Shown in pieces: positions 1-9,556 of a stretch of DNA of 21,500 bases; position 1 is the stretch's first letter; every line of letters starts with the position of its first letter. A program made the position numbers and the translations under genes. The stretch is taken from NCBI GenBank assembly GCA_037178675.1, contig JAYMGJ010000779.1, forward strand, positions 1 through 21,500. The letters are read 5' to 3'. The DNA is from Scleroderma bovista (taxonomy: Eukaryota > Basidiomycota > Agaricomycetes > Boletales > Sclerodermataceae). Under the pieces are notes generated by a model, which was given only the letters and a program-made list of their open reading frames with translations, made no database searches and was not told where the DNA came from.

Positions 1-480
1 GAGGTGGAGAGTCAGGTGCAGCTGTGTGATAGGTGGAATCTCTATCAGCATCAGTGTTGCTCTTGTGGCTGCATTTTGGTGTCTGAGGTGTGAAGGGGAG
101 CTTGGTTTGTGTTAGTCACTTGGGTAATGATGGTTGCAATACAGGCTTTCTAGTGTGGACTATGAGGGCTGTTTGGTGTGGAGGGAGTATATCTTGGGTC
201 CAGGTTTCTTCTGTGGGAAAGTAGGGCATTGAGTTTTCAGGGATTTTTCTGTCGAGGGCATTCTGGCATCTGATGTATTCTGGGCATTCTCTGTCTGAGC
301 TAGCATGCCAGTCAGTTTTACAGTTGACACAGTAGAAGGTTTGGAAGGAACAGCAATTAGTTGTGCAGTGTTCTTTGGCGCATGTACCACAGGTGTTCCT
401 TGTTTCTTTGCAGTCCTTTGTGAAGTGGCCCCAGTGCTGGCATTTGAGGCAATGGATGGGTTCTTTTTTGTCTTTTTGTA
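1..480 (-). pseudogene. LINE ORF1 (gag-like), zinc-knuckle 3' part, broken
   Basis: This is the C-terminal part of a non-LTR retrotransposon ORF1, an RNA-binding gag-like protein that would package element RNA. The minus-strand frame shows three CCHC knuckles in a row: CLKCQHWGHFTKDC (C-x2-C-x4-H-x4-C), CGTCAKEHCTTNC, and CVNCKTDWHASSDREC. This tandem arrangement is usual in ORF1 of Tad/Jockey/I-type LINEs. The frame meets an in-frame TGA at 118-116, then stays open to the window edge, so the stop is either the true ORF1 end or a mutation. The N-terminal part lies at 1081-1978 in the same frame; a 595-bp LTR-like element (486-1080) separates the two. The ORF2 reverse transcriptase would lie beyond the left edge and is not visible. 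The family call is firm; the exact LINE clade is inferred. Confidence 0.75.
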
Positions 481-485
481 GGTGT

Positions 486-1080
486 TGTCAAGTCTGGGTC
501 TACTCCGGTGGGGGGTCTGGTCAAGTCCGGATGAAGGTGGATGAAGGAAGAGGGCAGAGGGCTGGACAAGGGATTAGTCCAGCCAGAGTTGGTGACTGCT
601 TGGATTCAATGACAAGGATGATGTGCATTGATACCTTGTGTAGATTCCAGTCAAGGTGATGGAGACAGAGACAGAGACAGACAGTGACTGGAGCAGTGAC
701 TAAGTTGATTTCAGACTGAAGTAGACAGGATGGAGTACAGGGTACTTATACTATGGAGAACTAGGGTTGAGTATTTATGGTGACAAGTAAACAGCCCAAA
801 GGGTGAACAAAGAATAACCAGAGTTGGGACAAGGTCAGGTCCAATGAAAATACCACAAGGTAGAAGATATAAATGGAACATGAAGAACTCACAGTACAAC
901 AGGGTAGACGGGGAAGTGTGGTAACAACTGGATTGAGGCTAATGCGAGGGTTGCTCTTAGCGGAAGGATATGTGTGTGTCCAGAACCAGAGTGATGCGCA
1001 GAGGTCCAGAGTTGAGCTGTAGTACTGCAATGCAACCAGAGTAACTGGATAAGAGTCCAGAGTTGGACATGGTCTTGACA
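486..1080 (+). mobile_element. LTR-like non-autonomous element (short copy) inside LINE ORF1
   Basis: A 595-bp insertion splits LINE ORF1. It begins TGTCAAGTCTGGG and ends GGTCTTGACA, so it has TG...CA ends with short inverted termini. It is related to the larger element at 3581-4889. Both start TGTCAAG, both carry an ACTAG..TGAGTAT-like block (here near 760) followed by GTGACAAGTAAACA (781-794) and GTTGGGACAAGG (823-834), and both repeat CCAGAGTTG-like words. No coding frame inside is convincing. The flanking pentamers (GGTGT left, GACAT right) are not identical; they differ by three transitions. Removing the element plus five bases (600 bp) keeps the LINE frame. It could be a solo LTR or a small LTR-derived element. 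Confidence 0.6.
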
Positions 1081-1978
1081 GACATAGATGTTCCAGGTTG
1101 ATGTACAGACCCTGGTCAATGATTTTGTTGGCTGCCTCTGGATTAGTTATTGAGAAAAGGGCATGTGCGACATGTTGGTGCCTGTCTCTTTTGGATGGGT
1201 CTTTGATCCAACACATTTTGCTAATGGTTCCATCTGGTAGATCATTACCTACTTCGATGCTCCAAGCAGTATCTGGGGAGTTGATGTCAGTAGATATTGG
1301 GAGGAAGGATACAACTATGTTGTATTGTCTGTCTTTCAGACATATTTTTCCTCCAAGTTTTTTCATGAATTCTACTCTGTGGGTTGGGTATTTTACCCAT
1401 CTTGCCACATTGGCACTTGTCAGTTCTAGGACAATTTCCTGGTTGCATAGCCTGAAGAGTGAGTGGAGCTGTAGTTTGGGGGTGGTATCTGTCTTTAGCG
1501 AGTCCAGTGCCTGCTGGAAGATCTTGGCTAGCTTCTCAGTTGTGGTGTCGTTTTTGATAGATGGGTGATCACTGTCAGGATCCAGCAGAAGCTGTCTTTG
1601 TTTGATGGCTGAGTGGCAAGCTGCTTGGTCTGATCCTGGAGAGGTCCGTCTGTTTTCAGGCAGGTTGGGCTGCTGTGTGGATGCAACCGTGTCGCGGTAG
1701 GAGTGAGGTTGGCAGGTTGAGGATGTGGGCCTAGCGATTGGTTGTATCTTGATTATGTCCATTGCTGCTTGGATGGAGGATACACCCTCCGAGATGGATT
1801 GGATCCGTGCATCCATCAGTAGAAGGTCAGTAGGGTCATTGATTTGGGGTACTTTGTTGAGTGTTTTCTTCAAGTTGTCCTGCTGGATTGACCAATTGTC
1901 GACTGCAGAGTCAAGTTTGGTGGTGACCACTCTGAGTTCCTCATTTTGGGACACTATCTGGGTGCTGTTGGGGTTCAT
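1081..1978 (-). pseudogene. LINE ORF1 (gag-like), N-terminal and central part
   Basis: This minus-strand open frame encodes the first three quarters of the LINE ORF1 protein. I place the start at the Met of MNPNSTQIVSQNEEL (1978); the same frame stays open upstream to 2458, so an earlier start is possible. The region around residues 15-75 looks coiled-coil (NEELRVVTTKLDSAVDNWSIQQDNLKK), which suits ORF1 multimerisation. The later part (ELTSANVARWVKYPTHRVEFMKKLGG and onward) resembles the conserved block that precedes the zinc knuckles in fungal LINE ORF1 proteins. The frame then enters the 486-1080 insertion at NLEHL and terminates inside it, at 761. Reading is resumed, in phase, at 480. ORF1 identity is inferred from knuckle context and layout. 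Confidence 0.65.
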
Positions 1979-2960
1979 GGGGGTGGAGGAGAGAGCCTCT
2001 TGAACTAGGATGACAATCAGCGAAGCTGTGAGCTCAACTGTGAGGAAGGCTGTGACTTGATTGATGCACAGCCTAAGAAGTTTAATGGGGGGCTGTGTAC
2101 CATCAGGAATTTGAAGGGACAACAATGGGGAAGATCTGAGATAAATAGGGGGATTGATCCGAGACAAAACAGCCACAAGAAGGGTACCAGGGGTCCAGAG
2201 GTCTTTTGGGTGGTCAGCATACACTAAGGTATAGTGCATGTGTTCTAGCGCCGCTGAAGTGCAACCATGGGCTCCTTTGGTGAGCTCTCTTCTGGGAAAG
2301 AACAAGAGAGGGTTCTTCTTCCTAATAGCACTATAAAGTGGGGGAATAACTGTCATGGTGTTGGGGGACGTCATCTGAAAGTAGGGAAGCGGATAGAGTA
2401 TTGAAATCGACGCATCCAGGGAAGTGAAACAAATGACAGAGGAAGATGGACATGGCAAGTATCTGGGAGGAAGGGACCATAGGCTGAGGGCTCAGGGGAC
2501 ACAGAGACGACCAGAGAAGACTTCTCAAGCTTGACAATAGACCTAAGATGACCAAAGTACATCCTTGATGCAGGACTGACAAGGAGAACGTGCTGACCGA
2601 GAATGAGAGGGACTGAGGGAGCAGGCTGGGAAGATATGTGCCAGGCAGTGCATGGGAACTCTGGGAGAGGCTGCCCTAAGAGCAGGCCATAGTGGAGATC
2701 TGCAGCAATAGCAGAGAAATGATCCAGAGAAAATATGGACTCCATAGTGAGCAATGAAGCAAATGTCTGGATTGCGGGGGGAATATCTCCGTGGGAAATG
2801 AACAGATTTGCATCAGAACTTGACAGGCAGATAGACCACGTTCCAGGCTTTCTGAGGGTATAGTCACATGCCTGATAGCTTCAGAAACGATGGAGCTATT
2901 CAAAATATCGGAATGCCAGCACTGGGCACCTAAAAATGACATTTGGGTGCTAAAAATCAT
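1979..2960 (-). other. probable LINE 5' region, no defined gene
   Basis: This stretch lies upstream (minus strand) of LINE ORF1. Several overlapping minus-strand frames are open, including 2458-1979 (in frame with ORF1), 2754-2371 and 2960-2676. None shows a recognisable domain, and their overlap in different frames argues against all being coding. The simplest reading is the 5' untranslated or promoter part of the LINE, or an N-terminal extension of ORF1. The element's true 5' end was not located. Confidence 0.3.
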
Positions 2961-3575
2961 TTCTTCTTTTTCTCCTTCGTTTCTCCATCAATTCTTTGGC
3001 TTCTTTGATCATTCTGGTATGGGAGTTGGACTGCAGATGTGTGCATTCCTTTCTCATACCACAATTGATGTTATTCCTTCAGTTTCTTCTGCTTCTTGGT
3101 GATTCTTGTGTGATAGATGGCTACAATGAGGGTCCATCGTGCTTATCCTTCACATAAGGATCATTCGATATAGGTGTTATCTTCCATGTTCACTGTACCA
3201 AACCTGTTTGGTGTGTGACATCACAATCATGTTTGCGATCCCCTTCGTCTGAATAATCTTCTTGACCTTCAGTATTGCATGAGTATGGGGTAGTACAACG
3301 AGTTGAGGGGCAAGTACAAGTCATTTATATTTGTCTTTGTATTTCTATAAGGCGACAATCAATTCGACCAATATTTGAATCAACTGTTACACAGACTCAC
3401 CTGTTTTGCCTCAGCTGAAAGAGGACTGAAGTACAGGCTGAATTCATGTTGAGGAGCCAAGGGTCAGCATATCTGGTGAATCTGTGTGAATACTTTCTGT
3501 CAACAGTGCAATGAGAGGCTGAGGATGCCAAAGTTCGGGCAGCAAGGATGGTAATGAGGGTGGGAATTGAACAGG
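2961..3575. other. no confident gene
   Basis: About 600 bases hold no supported gene. On the minus strand near 3070-2955 a short frame ends with a strongly basic stretch (MEKRRRKRRNDF), but no start, splice context or homology is apparent. It may be a fragment of older mobile DNA. Confidence 0.3.
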
Positions 3576-3580
3576 GACCT

Positions 3581-4889
3581 TGTCAAGACCGGTTCTCCTC
3601 AACGATCTTACTAGGAGGTCCAGAGGTGCAGGGAACTAATGAGGAGGTAAGTCCAGACACTAGTAGGTGCTAGTTAGTGTGGAGAGTCAAGTCTGGGTCA
3701 AATGAACGAAGTCTGGGCACTACAGAAGCACAGGGAGTAAGTCCAGGTTTTGCGGAGTAAGTCCAGACCACAGGAAAGTGGTCCAGAGTTGAGCGCAGCT
3801 TGTCCGGAGCGAAGGACATCCCAGAGGTGGGATAAGTCCTGAGAGGTCTAGCGTCAAGTCTGGGACAGAGGTGGCTTTTGCCCTCGTGCGAGTAGGAGAC
3901 TTGCTAGGATCGGACATAGGACCAAGGGGACAAGATAGGACGGAGGCCGGAGTTGGCCGGAGTTCAGGAATTCAGGAGTTCAGGTGAACAGATGGATTAG
4001 GAGAGCATAGTGGGTAGTACAGAGTGGGGAGTATCTTAGTCAAGATTTGATCTAAGGAAACTACTAGGCTGGAGTATAGTAGTTTATATAGTAACGAGAC
4101 TAGAGGTGAGTATATACAGTGACAAGTAAACACCTTAGTTGGGACAAGGGATGGAGCAGAAACGGATAGGAAAATAAACCAGGTACAAGAAAGTAAACCA
4201 GGGACAGGAAAATAAACTGGAGCAGAAGCAGAAATGGGGAACTAGGGTTACAGGGACAACGGAGCAGATGCAGGGACAAGTAGGTAAAGGGAACTATGTT
4301 GGAAGAGGACAAGTAAGGGTTGGAGGTGGACTTAACTAATGTTAAGTCCAGAGTGATGTCCAGGACTGGAGGAAGTGGGACCAGAGGAAGTGCACGACTG
4401 GAGGAAGTGCATGACTGGAGGAAGTGCAAGAGCAGAGGGAGTGCATGAGCGGAGGGAGTGCACAGGTGGAGAAAGGGCAGAGTAGCTGGAGGAAGGTCTG
4501 GAGTTGGACATGGAAATGTCCAAGGCCATTTGTGGACCTGACAGAGGGAGTGGAGTGGAACAGGAGCAGACCTGAGCTGGAGTTGGATGTACCAGCCAGA
4601 GTTGGGCTATGTTGCAGACAAGACCAAGGGAGTGGCCAGACTGAAACCGGAGTAGCAACAAGTGGTAGGTACAGGTTCGACATGGCAGAGTTGGACCGCA
4701 GATGTGTCTAGAGGAAGACAGGGGTTAGTCCTGAGGTGGAGATGGACATAGTGACCAGAGTTGGGCTGGAGTGCAGCTATGGGGCTGGAGATGGCCGGAC
4801 TAGATCCGGAGTTGTGTCTATGCCTAAGGAGAGGTCAGGTGGGCCAGGGTTAGACCGGAGTTGTGACTGGGAAAAGTATGGATATGACA
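3581..4889 (+). mobile_element. solo-LTR-like element with 5-bp target duplication
   Basis: This 1,309-bp unit starts TGTCAAGACCGG and ends GGATATGACA. It is flanked by a perfect direct repeat GACCT (3576-3580 and 4890-4894). TG...CA ends plus a 5-bp duplication are the hallmark of integrase-mediated LTR insertion. Inside are TATA-like sequence (TTTATATAG near 4083), purine-rich CCGGAGTTG and CCAGAGTTG words, and a 17-bp tandem array (4386-4470). No long coding frame with recognisable domains is present; the open frames here are low-complexity. It shares blocks with the 486-1080 element in the same order and orientation, so the two are long and short members of one family. It could be a solo LTR or a non-autonomous LTR element. 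Confidence 0.7.
4386..4470 (+). repeat. 17-bp tandem minisatellite
   Basis: The unit GGAAGTGCAYGACTGGA, with variants, recurs at 4386, 4403, 4420, 4437 and 4454, a regular 17-bp period, with a looser copy at 4371. It lies inside the LTR-like element and explains the repetitive peptides in all frames there. Confidence 0.8.
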
Positions 4890-4894
4890 GACCT

Positions 4895-5267
4895 CTAGGA
4901 TGTCTGACCCCAGTAGCATGCACGGCACCAACCAGTATTATTCTCTTCTTGCTTGAAGCGACTTCTTGTGTTGTCAATGAGTTCCTAGCCTCGGTCATAG
5001 ACATGTGCGAGGGATATAGTGCAGAAGCTGCATTGGAGACACTATTGAAAGTGGGGGTCAATGGTAAATGTGTCGCTCCCTGTTTCAAGCACGGACAATG
5101 GGGGATGACATTGTTTGTCACTGTTTGTCACTCAATGCTGTGATTTTCTGAAGTCCAAAATCCAACCAGTATTAGGACATACCTGTCCATTTCTCACTGG
5201 GGCTAGCTGTGGGCTTGGTATAATTATGCCAGCCTTGGCACAAATCTGAGCATGGATGCTATAATTG
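4895..5267. other. unclassified, no confident gene
   Basis: Both strands have open frames between the LTR-like element and the last exon of the split gene: plus through 5143, and minus 5121-4895 with a Ser/Thr-rich peptide. Neither has a recognised domain or clear splice signals. It may hold the 3' untranslated region of the minus-strand gene that ends at 5268. Confidence 0.3.
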
Positions 5268-6460
5268 CTATGTACACTGGGTAACTGTCCAGAACTGTCC
5301 AATTACATGACAACTATGGAGAACTATGAACAAATATAGACAGTTAAGAGATTTGTGCCATTTTACTGATGGAGAGCCAGTATTCATACATTGGTGGAGT
5401 TCCTCCACTATCCTTTGCAAGTCTTCATCACTGAGGGTAAGTGGTGCTGCAGCTGATGGAACCCGAGCTGTTGTTGGTGCTGAGGTTGACTGCTCTGAAC
5501 CCGATTGTGATGGTAGCACTTGAACTGTCAATGCTGGGGCTGACTGCCCTGACTGCGCTGGAGCTGGTGTTTCAGACAGATCCTGCTCCTGTATGCAGTG
5601 AACAATGAATGAGTAACAAGAAATAAATTGAAAAAACTCTTACATCTAGATAATGGCAAATTAGCTGTCTGCTTCCTAATGTTGACCTGTGGCAGGCCAT
5701 ATGCTTCAATACAACAGGTGAGGGTGTCGGTGTGTGGCTTTGGACCTGTAGATATCATACATCAGTGTTAGTTTGCAATAGTGGGGCCAACATTACCTCC
5801 TGTACTTTACGGAGTGCCATTTCATAATTGTGATTCAATGCCAGTATCTCTGATTCCCTGTCGACCTGAAGAACAAGTTGGCAAGCCAGTGAAGATGGCA
5901 CAACAACACACCTCCAGTCATTGAATCCCCATTTTAGCTTCCAGTACAGCTCTTTGGAGTGTTTTGAGAGCCTCTGTTTGTTGTGCAATGGTGGCATCCT
6001 TCAATCCAATCTGGGCTAATGCCGAACTCTGTGTAGCAGTCTGTTGTTTCACCTCTTCTAGGTCATTCCTTAGCTGCGAAAGAAGCTGAGCCTGCCCAGC
6101 AATGATAATGTCCTTGTTCTTCACATGGGCTTCCAACACCTACATTTCTGAGAGAGTGGAGTAAACCTAATATGAAGCACATACACTTAAATTGGCATCT
6201 TTCTGATGAAATTTACCTTCCAGTATCTACATTCGGTCAGCAGCACAGTATTTGGCTAAGAAGCATAACGCACATTGAAATCGGCGTCTTTGTGATAAAG
6301 CCTACTCCTGATATCATACACCTGTGCACGCAGGGTGCTGGAATGGTCAACCTCTCTTAAGAGAACCTTGGGCGGGTGCTGAGAAAGTAAATCAATAAAT
6401 TAATGACAAGACAAGACAGGACTGTATGCACCAATGCGGCATCCTCAGGAGCTGAGCGGA
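5268..6460 (-). pseudogene. split coiled-coil gene, 3' exons (end of exon 3 to exon 8)
   Basis: This is the distal part of a minus-strand gene whose 5' exons are at 9557-9946. Exons fit in phase as follows: rest of exon 3, 6460-6432; 6378-6217; 6139-5912; 5865-5797; 5745-5644; and 5588-5268 (stop TAG). All introns are GT-AG, 51-77 nt; the one at 5796-5746 has a clear CTAAC branch site. Exon 5 encodes a coiled coil (AQLLSQLRNDLEEVKQQ..ALKTLQRAVLEAKMGIQ), and exon 8 is Pro/Ser/Gln-rich and then SDEDLQRIVEELHQ. No known family is recognised. An in-frame TGA sits at 5920-5918 (probably CGA mutated). A TAG at 6258-6256 is avoidable by an extra 66-nt intron. Damage plus the transposon split suggest a dead gene. 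Confidence 0.6.
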
Positions 6461-6463
6461 TTA

Positions 6464-6547
6464 GGGTCAGTTTGGACACCATGAACGCTTCATTCAAAAT
6501 TCAGAAATCAAATATTCAACAGTCACATGATCTATGCACGTGACATG
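6464..6547 (+). repeat. Harbinger left terminal inverted repeat
   Basis: These 84 bp match the reverse complement of 9473-9556 at 82 positions. The only differences are the adjacent bases 6480-6481 (CA here, TG in the partner). The outer end is next to the TTA target duplication at 6461-6463. Confidence 0.95.
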
Positions 6548-6596
6548 GCAACAGTGGCTGTGGTGGTTGTCATCCAGTTTGCCCTCGCCCCTCATC

Positions 6597-7921
6597 ATGT
6601 CCAGCTCCTCTGGACGCTCTAATCGCTCCCTGCAATCCAAAGGAGCTCCTGAACCCATTGATCTGATAACTTCCGAAAAGGCAACTCGGAGGAAGGCTGC
6701 AGCAAGGTGGGAGGCCGAAGAAGAATATGCCTTGGTGCTTTATTTGGAGCAACAAATAGCCAGAGCTGGGGACGGAGTAAACTTTGCAAAGAAACACTTC
6801 GCCGGTGCCGCTCAACACTTGAAGGATACCTTCACAGTGAAGCAAGGTGGTGAGAAGACTGCCAGTGCTTGCCATACAAAGTGGGGGAATGTAAGTGTGA
6901 TTTCTTATCTATGCGCTATCTAGGGTGCTACTGATGAAATCTTACAGCTGAGGGATGATTACCAGGCAGTCCTGGCTCTCAAGAACGCATCTGGATTTTC
7001 CTGGTGTGACACCAATGGAGCTGGGATGCTCAAATCGGATCCTATTTTGCAAGGTTATGTCAAGGTATGGCGCTACTGTACTGCATGCAAAAAACACTCA
7101 TTCTAGCTCTAACATAGTCGCACCAACATGCGAAGCGTTTCCAAGATAAGGGCTTCCTCCCCCTTGAGGTTATGGAATGGATAATGCCATCACAAAGCAA
7201 GGGTATGCATATCTTCTGTCCTGGCGGCGCATCCTCCACACCAGCGCCTCCGAGCACAGTAACCCCTCCATCTCCAGTGAATCAGACTCCCGTGGCCACC
7301 ACCAGTCAAGCGGTGGCCTCTGCTTGCACCATCCAGCCCCCAGTGAATCAGACTCCCGTGGCCACCACCAGTCAAGCGGTGGCCTCTACTCGCGCCATCC
7401 AGCCCTCAACCACACAAGCGCCTCGTGATATTTCAGCTGCACCATCCACACCATCCTCATTCCTTGCGCCTTCAGATCGCAGCTCCAATTCCTCGTCAGT
7501 CTTGACAAGCGTTAGCCAGGGGAAGCGCAAAGCTGGTACCATGTCGGGTGCCAGATCAACTGTGGACAGTGCAGCTTCAGACACATCCCGAAAGCAGATC
7601 TGTGGTCCCTCAGCTACCGCTACTGCACAGATGGAGGGAGTAGAAGTAATGAAGCAAATCTCACAGACGGTGGAAGGCATGTCCAAAGCGTTCACTTCCT
7701 CGGGCATCACCATCACTACCAACGACGTTTTCCAACAAGCCATTGCGGTGCTCACGACTCACGAAGGGGATGTTTCGGTGGACGACTACTTAGACCTCGC
7801 TGAGTATCTCACTACGCCGGCTAATAAACAACAGGCGACTATTTTTGCTGGTTTAGGGCATGTAGCCCGCAAACGTTGGCTGGAGAAACGCCTTGCGGAG
7901 ATGGCAAAGAAATCTGCTTAG
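6597..7921 (+). CDS. Harbinger Myb/SANT-like DNA-binding protein
   Basis: This is the accessory protein of the Harbinger element. In this superfamily it helps bring the transposase into the nucleus and onto the element ends. Exons 6597-6890, 6948-7064 and 7136-7921 join in phase to give 398 residues. Intron 1 starts GTAAGT and ends TTACAG; intron 2 has a CTAAC branch site. Residues from about 35 to 160 fit a Myb/SANT-like domain of the Myb_DNA-bind_3 type: ARWEAEEEYALVLYL, then SACHTKWGN, SGFSWCDTNGAG, and FQDKGFLPLEVMEWIMP. The middle is Pro/Thr/Ala-rich with a 22-residue tandem repeat. The C-terminus (from about residue 300) is less repetitive and ends basic. An upstream in-frame ATG at 6534 lies in the TIR, so I chose 6597 (MSSSSGRSNRS). 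Confidence 0.85.
7274..7405 (+). repeat. 66-bp tandem duplication in the Myb-like gene
   Basis: Two near-identical 66-bp copies start CCAGTGAATCAG at 7274 and 7340. They encode the 22-residue unit beginning PVNQTPVATTSQAVAS twice and keep frame. The differences are clustered at the end of the unit (ACTIQP versus TRAIQP), which points to a recent in-frame duplication in a linker. Confidence 0.9.
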
Positions 7922-8039
7922 TTGTAACATTGTTTTGCCCATGCCGCATGTATCTCATTCCCTGTTTCGCCCTGCCCACTCGTACATTCCATATGCACAT
8001 AAATTGTAGGCTAGTAAACTACAATTGCAGTAGTGTACA

Positions 8040-9423
8040 TCATGGTAATGGAATACCGCGTTGTGCACACTCTACCAGATAATCTGCCCACATGGACCGT
8101 GCGATCATATCGCGTCGATGGTTTGCACGCACTGTTTCATTCCCCTCCTGTACAACGGGTTCCTCATGATCATCAATGATTGGAATACCGTCTGACTCAT
8201 CCGACCGCGTCAACACCCAATCAAATTCTGGGTGATCGTACTCCTCAGGGTCAAAGCGGTTGACGAGGTTGTGCAGCGCGCATAAAGCTGCTGGTATACG
8301 GGCTTGCATGTCCATACTATACTCCGGGGGGATGTTGAGGATACGCCATTGGCATTTCAATACTCCAAAGAGGCGTTCAATGATGTTTCGGAGGGCGGCA
8401 TGTCGAAGATTGAATAGCTCGCGCTCATTCATTGGCCTATACCACAATTAGATTAGTGCAGGTGTTTCCAAAATGATGACAAGCGTACCTAGTTCTCCCT
8501 TGCCGCCATTCCCTTAAATGGTAGCGCACACCGCAGTATGGAACCAAAAGTGTGTCGCAGGAAGCGAATCCAGCGTCCCCAAGGAGGTACCTATCAGGAG
8601 GTACCTCAAGGTCATTGGCCACAGCATCCCTCCACAGCGCACTGTCAGCGACCGATCCATCCCACCCACACAATGAATAGATAACATCAAAATTAAAATC
8701 ACAGGCAAACAAACAATTTTGAGAAAGAAACCCTTTTCGGTTGCGCATGAAAGCATGATCGTCAACCGAAGCAAAGACCTGGATGTGTGAACCGTCCACA
8801 GCCCTGATGCACTTGTCAAAAAACTTGAAACGGTGATCCCCAAGAACCTTCTGTGATATTGGCGTGTGCAACATAGGGAAGTGCACTTGGGCACGGTAGA
8901 ATTTCGGGGAAGAAAAGAAGCCTACAAGCTCCTTGAAATATCTACTGATAGAATAAGCGACAGCAGATGGAACGGTAAAGTTTACTTACCTTGTAATGGT
9001 GTCTGTTGAATGTTGGAACCGCTCGGCGACAAGGTGAGAAGAGAGTCCAGTGACGCATGTGTACAGGAATATCCCCAGCTGCTCTTCCACAGTTACACCA
9101 TGCCGTGAATCCCCGACACCGTTCTCCCTCAGGATACGCGTGAGCACAGAAAAGATTTCAAGAGGCACACCAAAATTGATCTTGATGCGCTCGGGATGTC
9201 CTGTCAACAACTCTAGCACCCATGCACGGCCGGTAAGAATAGATGTGTGGTGGGGAATGCGTATTGATGGAATAAAGAGGAGTTGGTAGAAGACTTGGGT
9301 GATCTGCATAAGAATGATGGTTAACAAGTCAAGTAAGTGTTTACAGCGAGTGACAAATTCTAGGATTACAGCCTCTAGCTGACCAGGCTTGAGCTGCATT
9401 TCCAGATCGATGTCGATGTCCAT
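8040..9423 (-). CDS. PIF/Harbinger DDE transposase
   Basis: This enzyme cuts and reinserts the Harbinger element. Exons 9423-8990, 8944-8489 and 8436-8040 join in phase to give 428 residues; the introns are 45 and 52 nt, both GT-AG. The N-terminal part (GHPERIKINFGVPLEIFSVL..VTVEEQLGIFLY) is the helical DNA-binding region usual before the catalytic domain. The catalytic acidic residues are Asp194 (AVDGSH), Asp267 (LLGDAGF) and Glu316 (ALRNIIERLFGVLK). The D-to-E gap of 48 residues fits the PIF group. Full length and uninterrupted, it looks functional. The start MDIDIDLEMQL (9423) is the first Met after the TIR. Convergent with the Myb-like gene. Confidence 0.93.
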
Positions 9424-9472
9424 AGTTGCAGTTTATCGATGAATCACCACTGGCTGAGCGCTCACTGTTTGT

Positions 9473-9556
9473 CATGTCACGTGCATAGATCATGTGACTG
9501 TTGAATATTTGATTTCTGAATTTTGAATGAAGCGTTCACAGTGTCCAAACTGACCC
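9473..9556 (-). repeat. Harbinger right terminal inverted repeat
   Basis: This is the partner of 6464-6547, inverted. The outer end reads CAAACTGACCC, followed by the TTA target copy at 9557-9559. Confidence 0.95.

Larger units (their letters stand above)
6464..9556. mobile_element. complete PIF/Harbinger DNA transposon
   Basis: A 3,093-bp element is bounded by long inverted repeats beginning GGGTCAGTTTGGACAC and flanked by direct TTA (6461-6463 and 9557-9559). The TWA-type 3-bp target is diagnostic of PIF/Harbinger. It contains the two genes typical of the superfamily: a Myb/SANT-like DNA-binding protein (plus strand, 6597-7921) and a DDE transposase (minus strand, 9423-8040). They are arranged tail to tail, with 118 bp between stop codons. 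Both genes splice cleanly without stops, and the TIRs agree at 82 of 84 positions, so the insertion looks recent and possibly autonomous. It sits inside exon 3 of the minus-strand coiled-coil gene. Confidence 0.93.

Noticed and set aside
363..659. Plus-strand open frame of 98 residues.
   Set aside because: It is antisense to the LINE zinc-knuckle frame and runs across the border of the inserted element at 486.
482..1084. A 3-bp TAG duplication bordering the short LTR-like element.
   Set aside because: It also keeps the LINE frame, but the ends then no longer match the TG...CA ends of the related element at 3581-4889.
1098..2003. Plus-strand open frames opposite LINE ORF1.
   Set aside because: They are antisense shadows of the minus-strand ORF1 and show no domains.
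4424..5143. Plus-strand open frames in and after the LTR-like element.
   Set aside because: The first is made of minisatellite and CCGGAGTTG-rich text; the second crosses the mapped element border at 4889 and has no recognised domain.
6217..6258. TAG at 6258-6256 as a second nonsense mutation in the split gene.
   Set aside because: Not certain: a GT-AG intron of 66 nt (about 6321-6256) would remove it in phase, so only the TGA at 5920-5918 is treated as a likely lesion.
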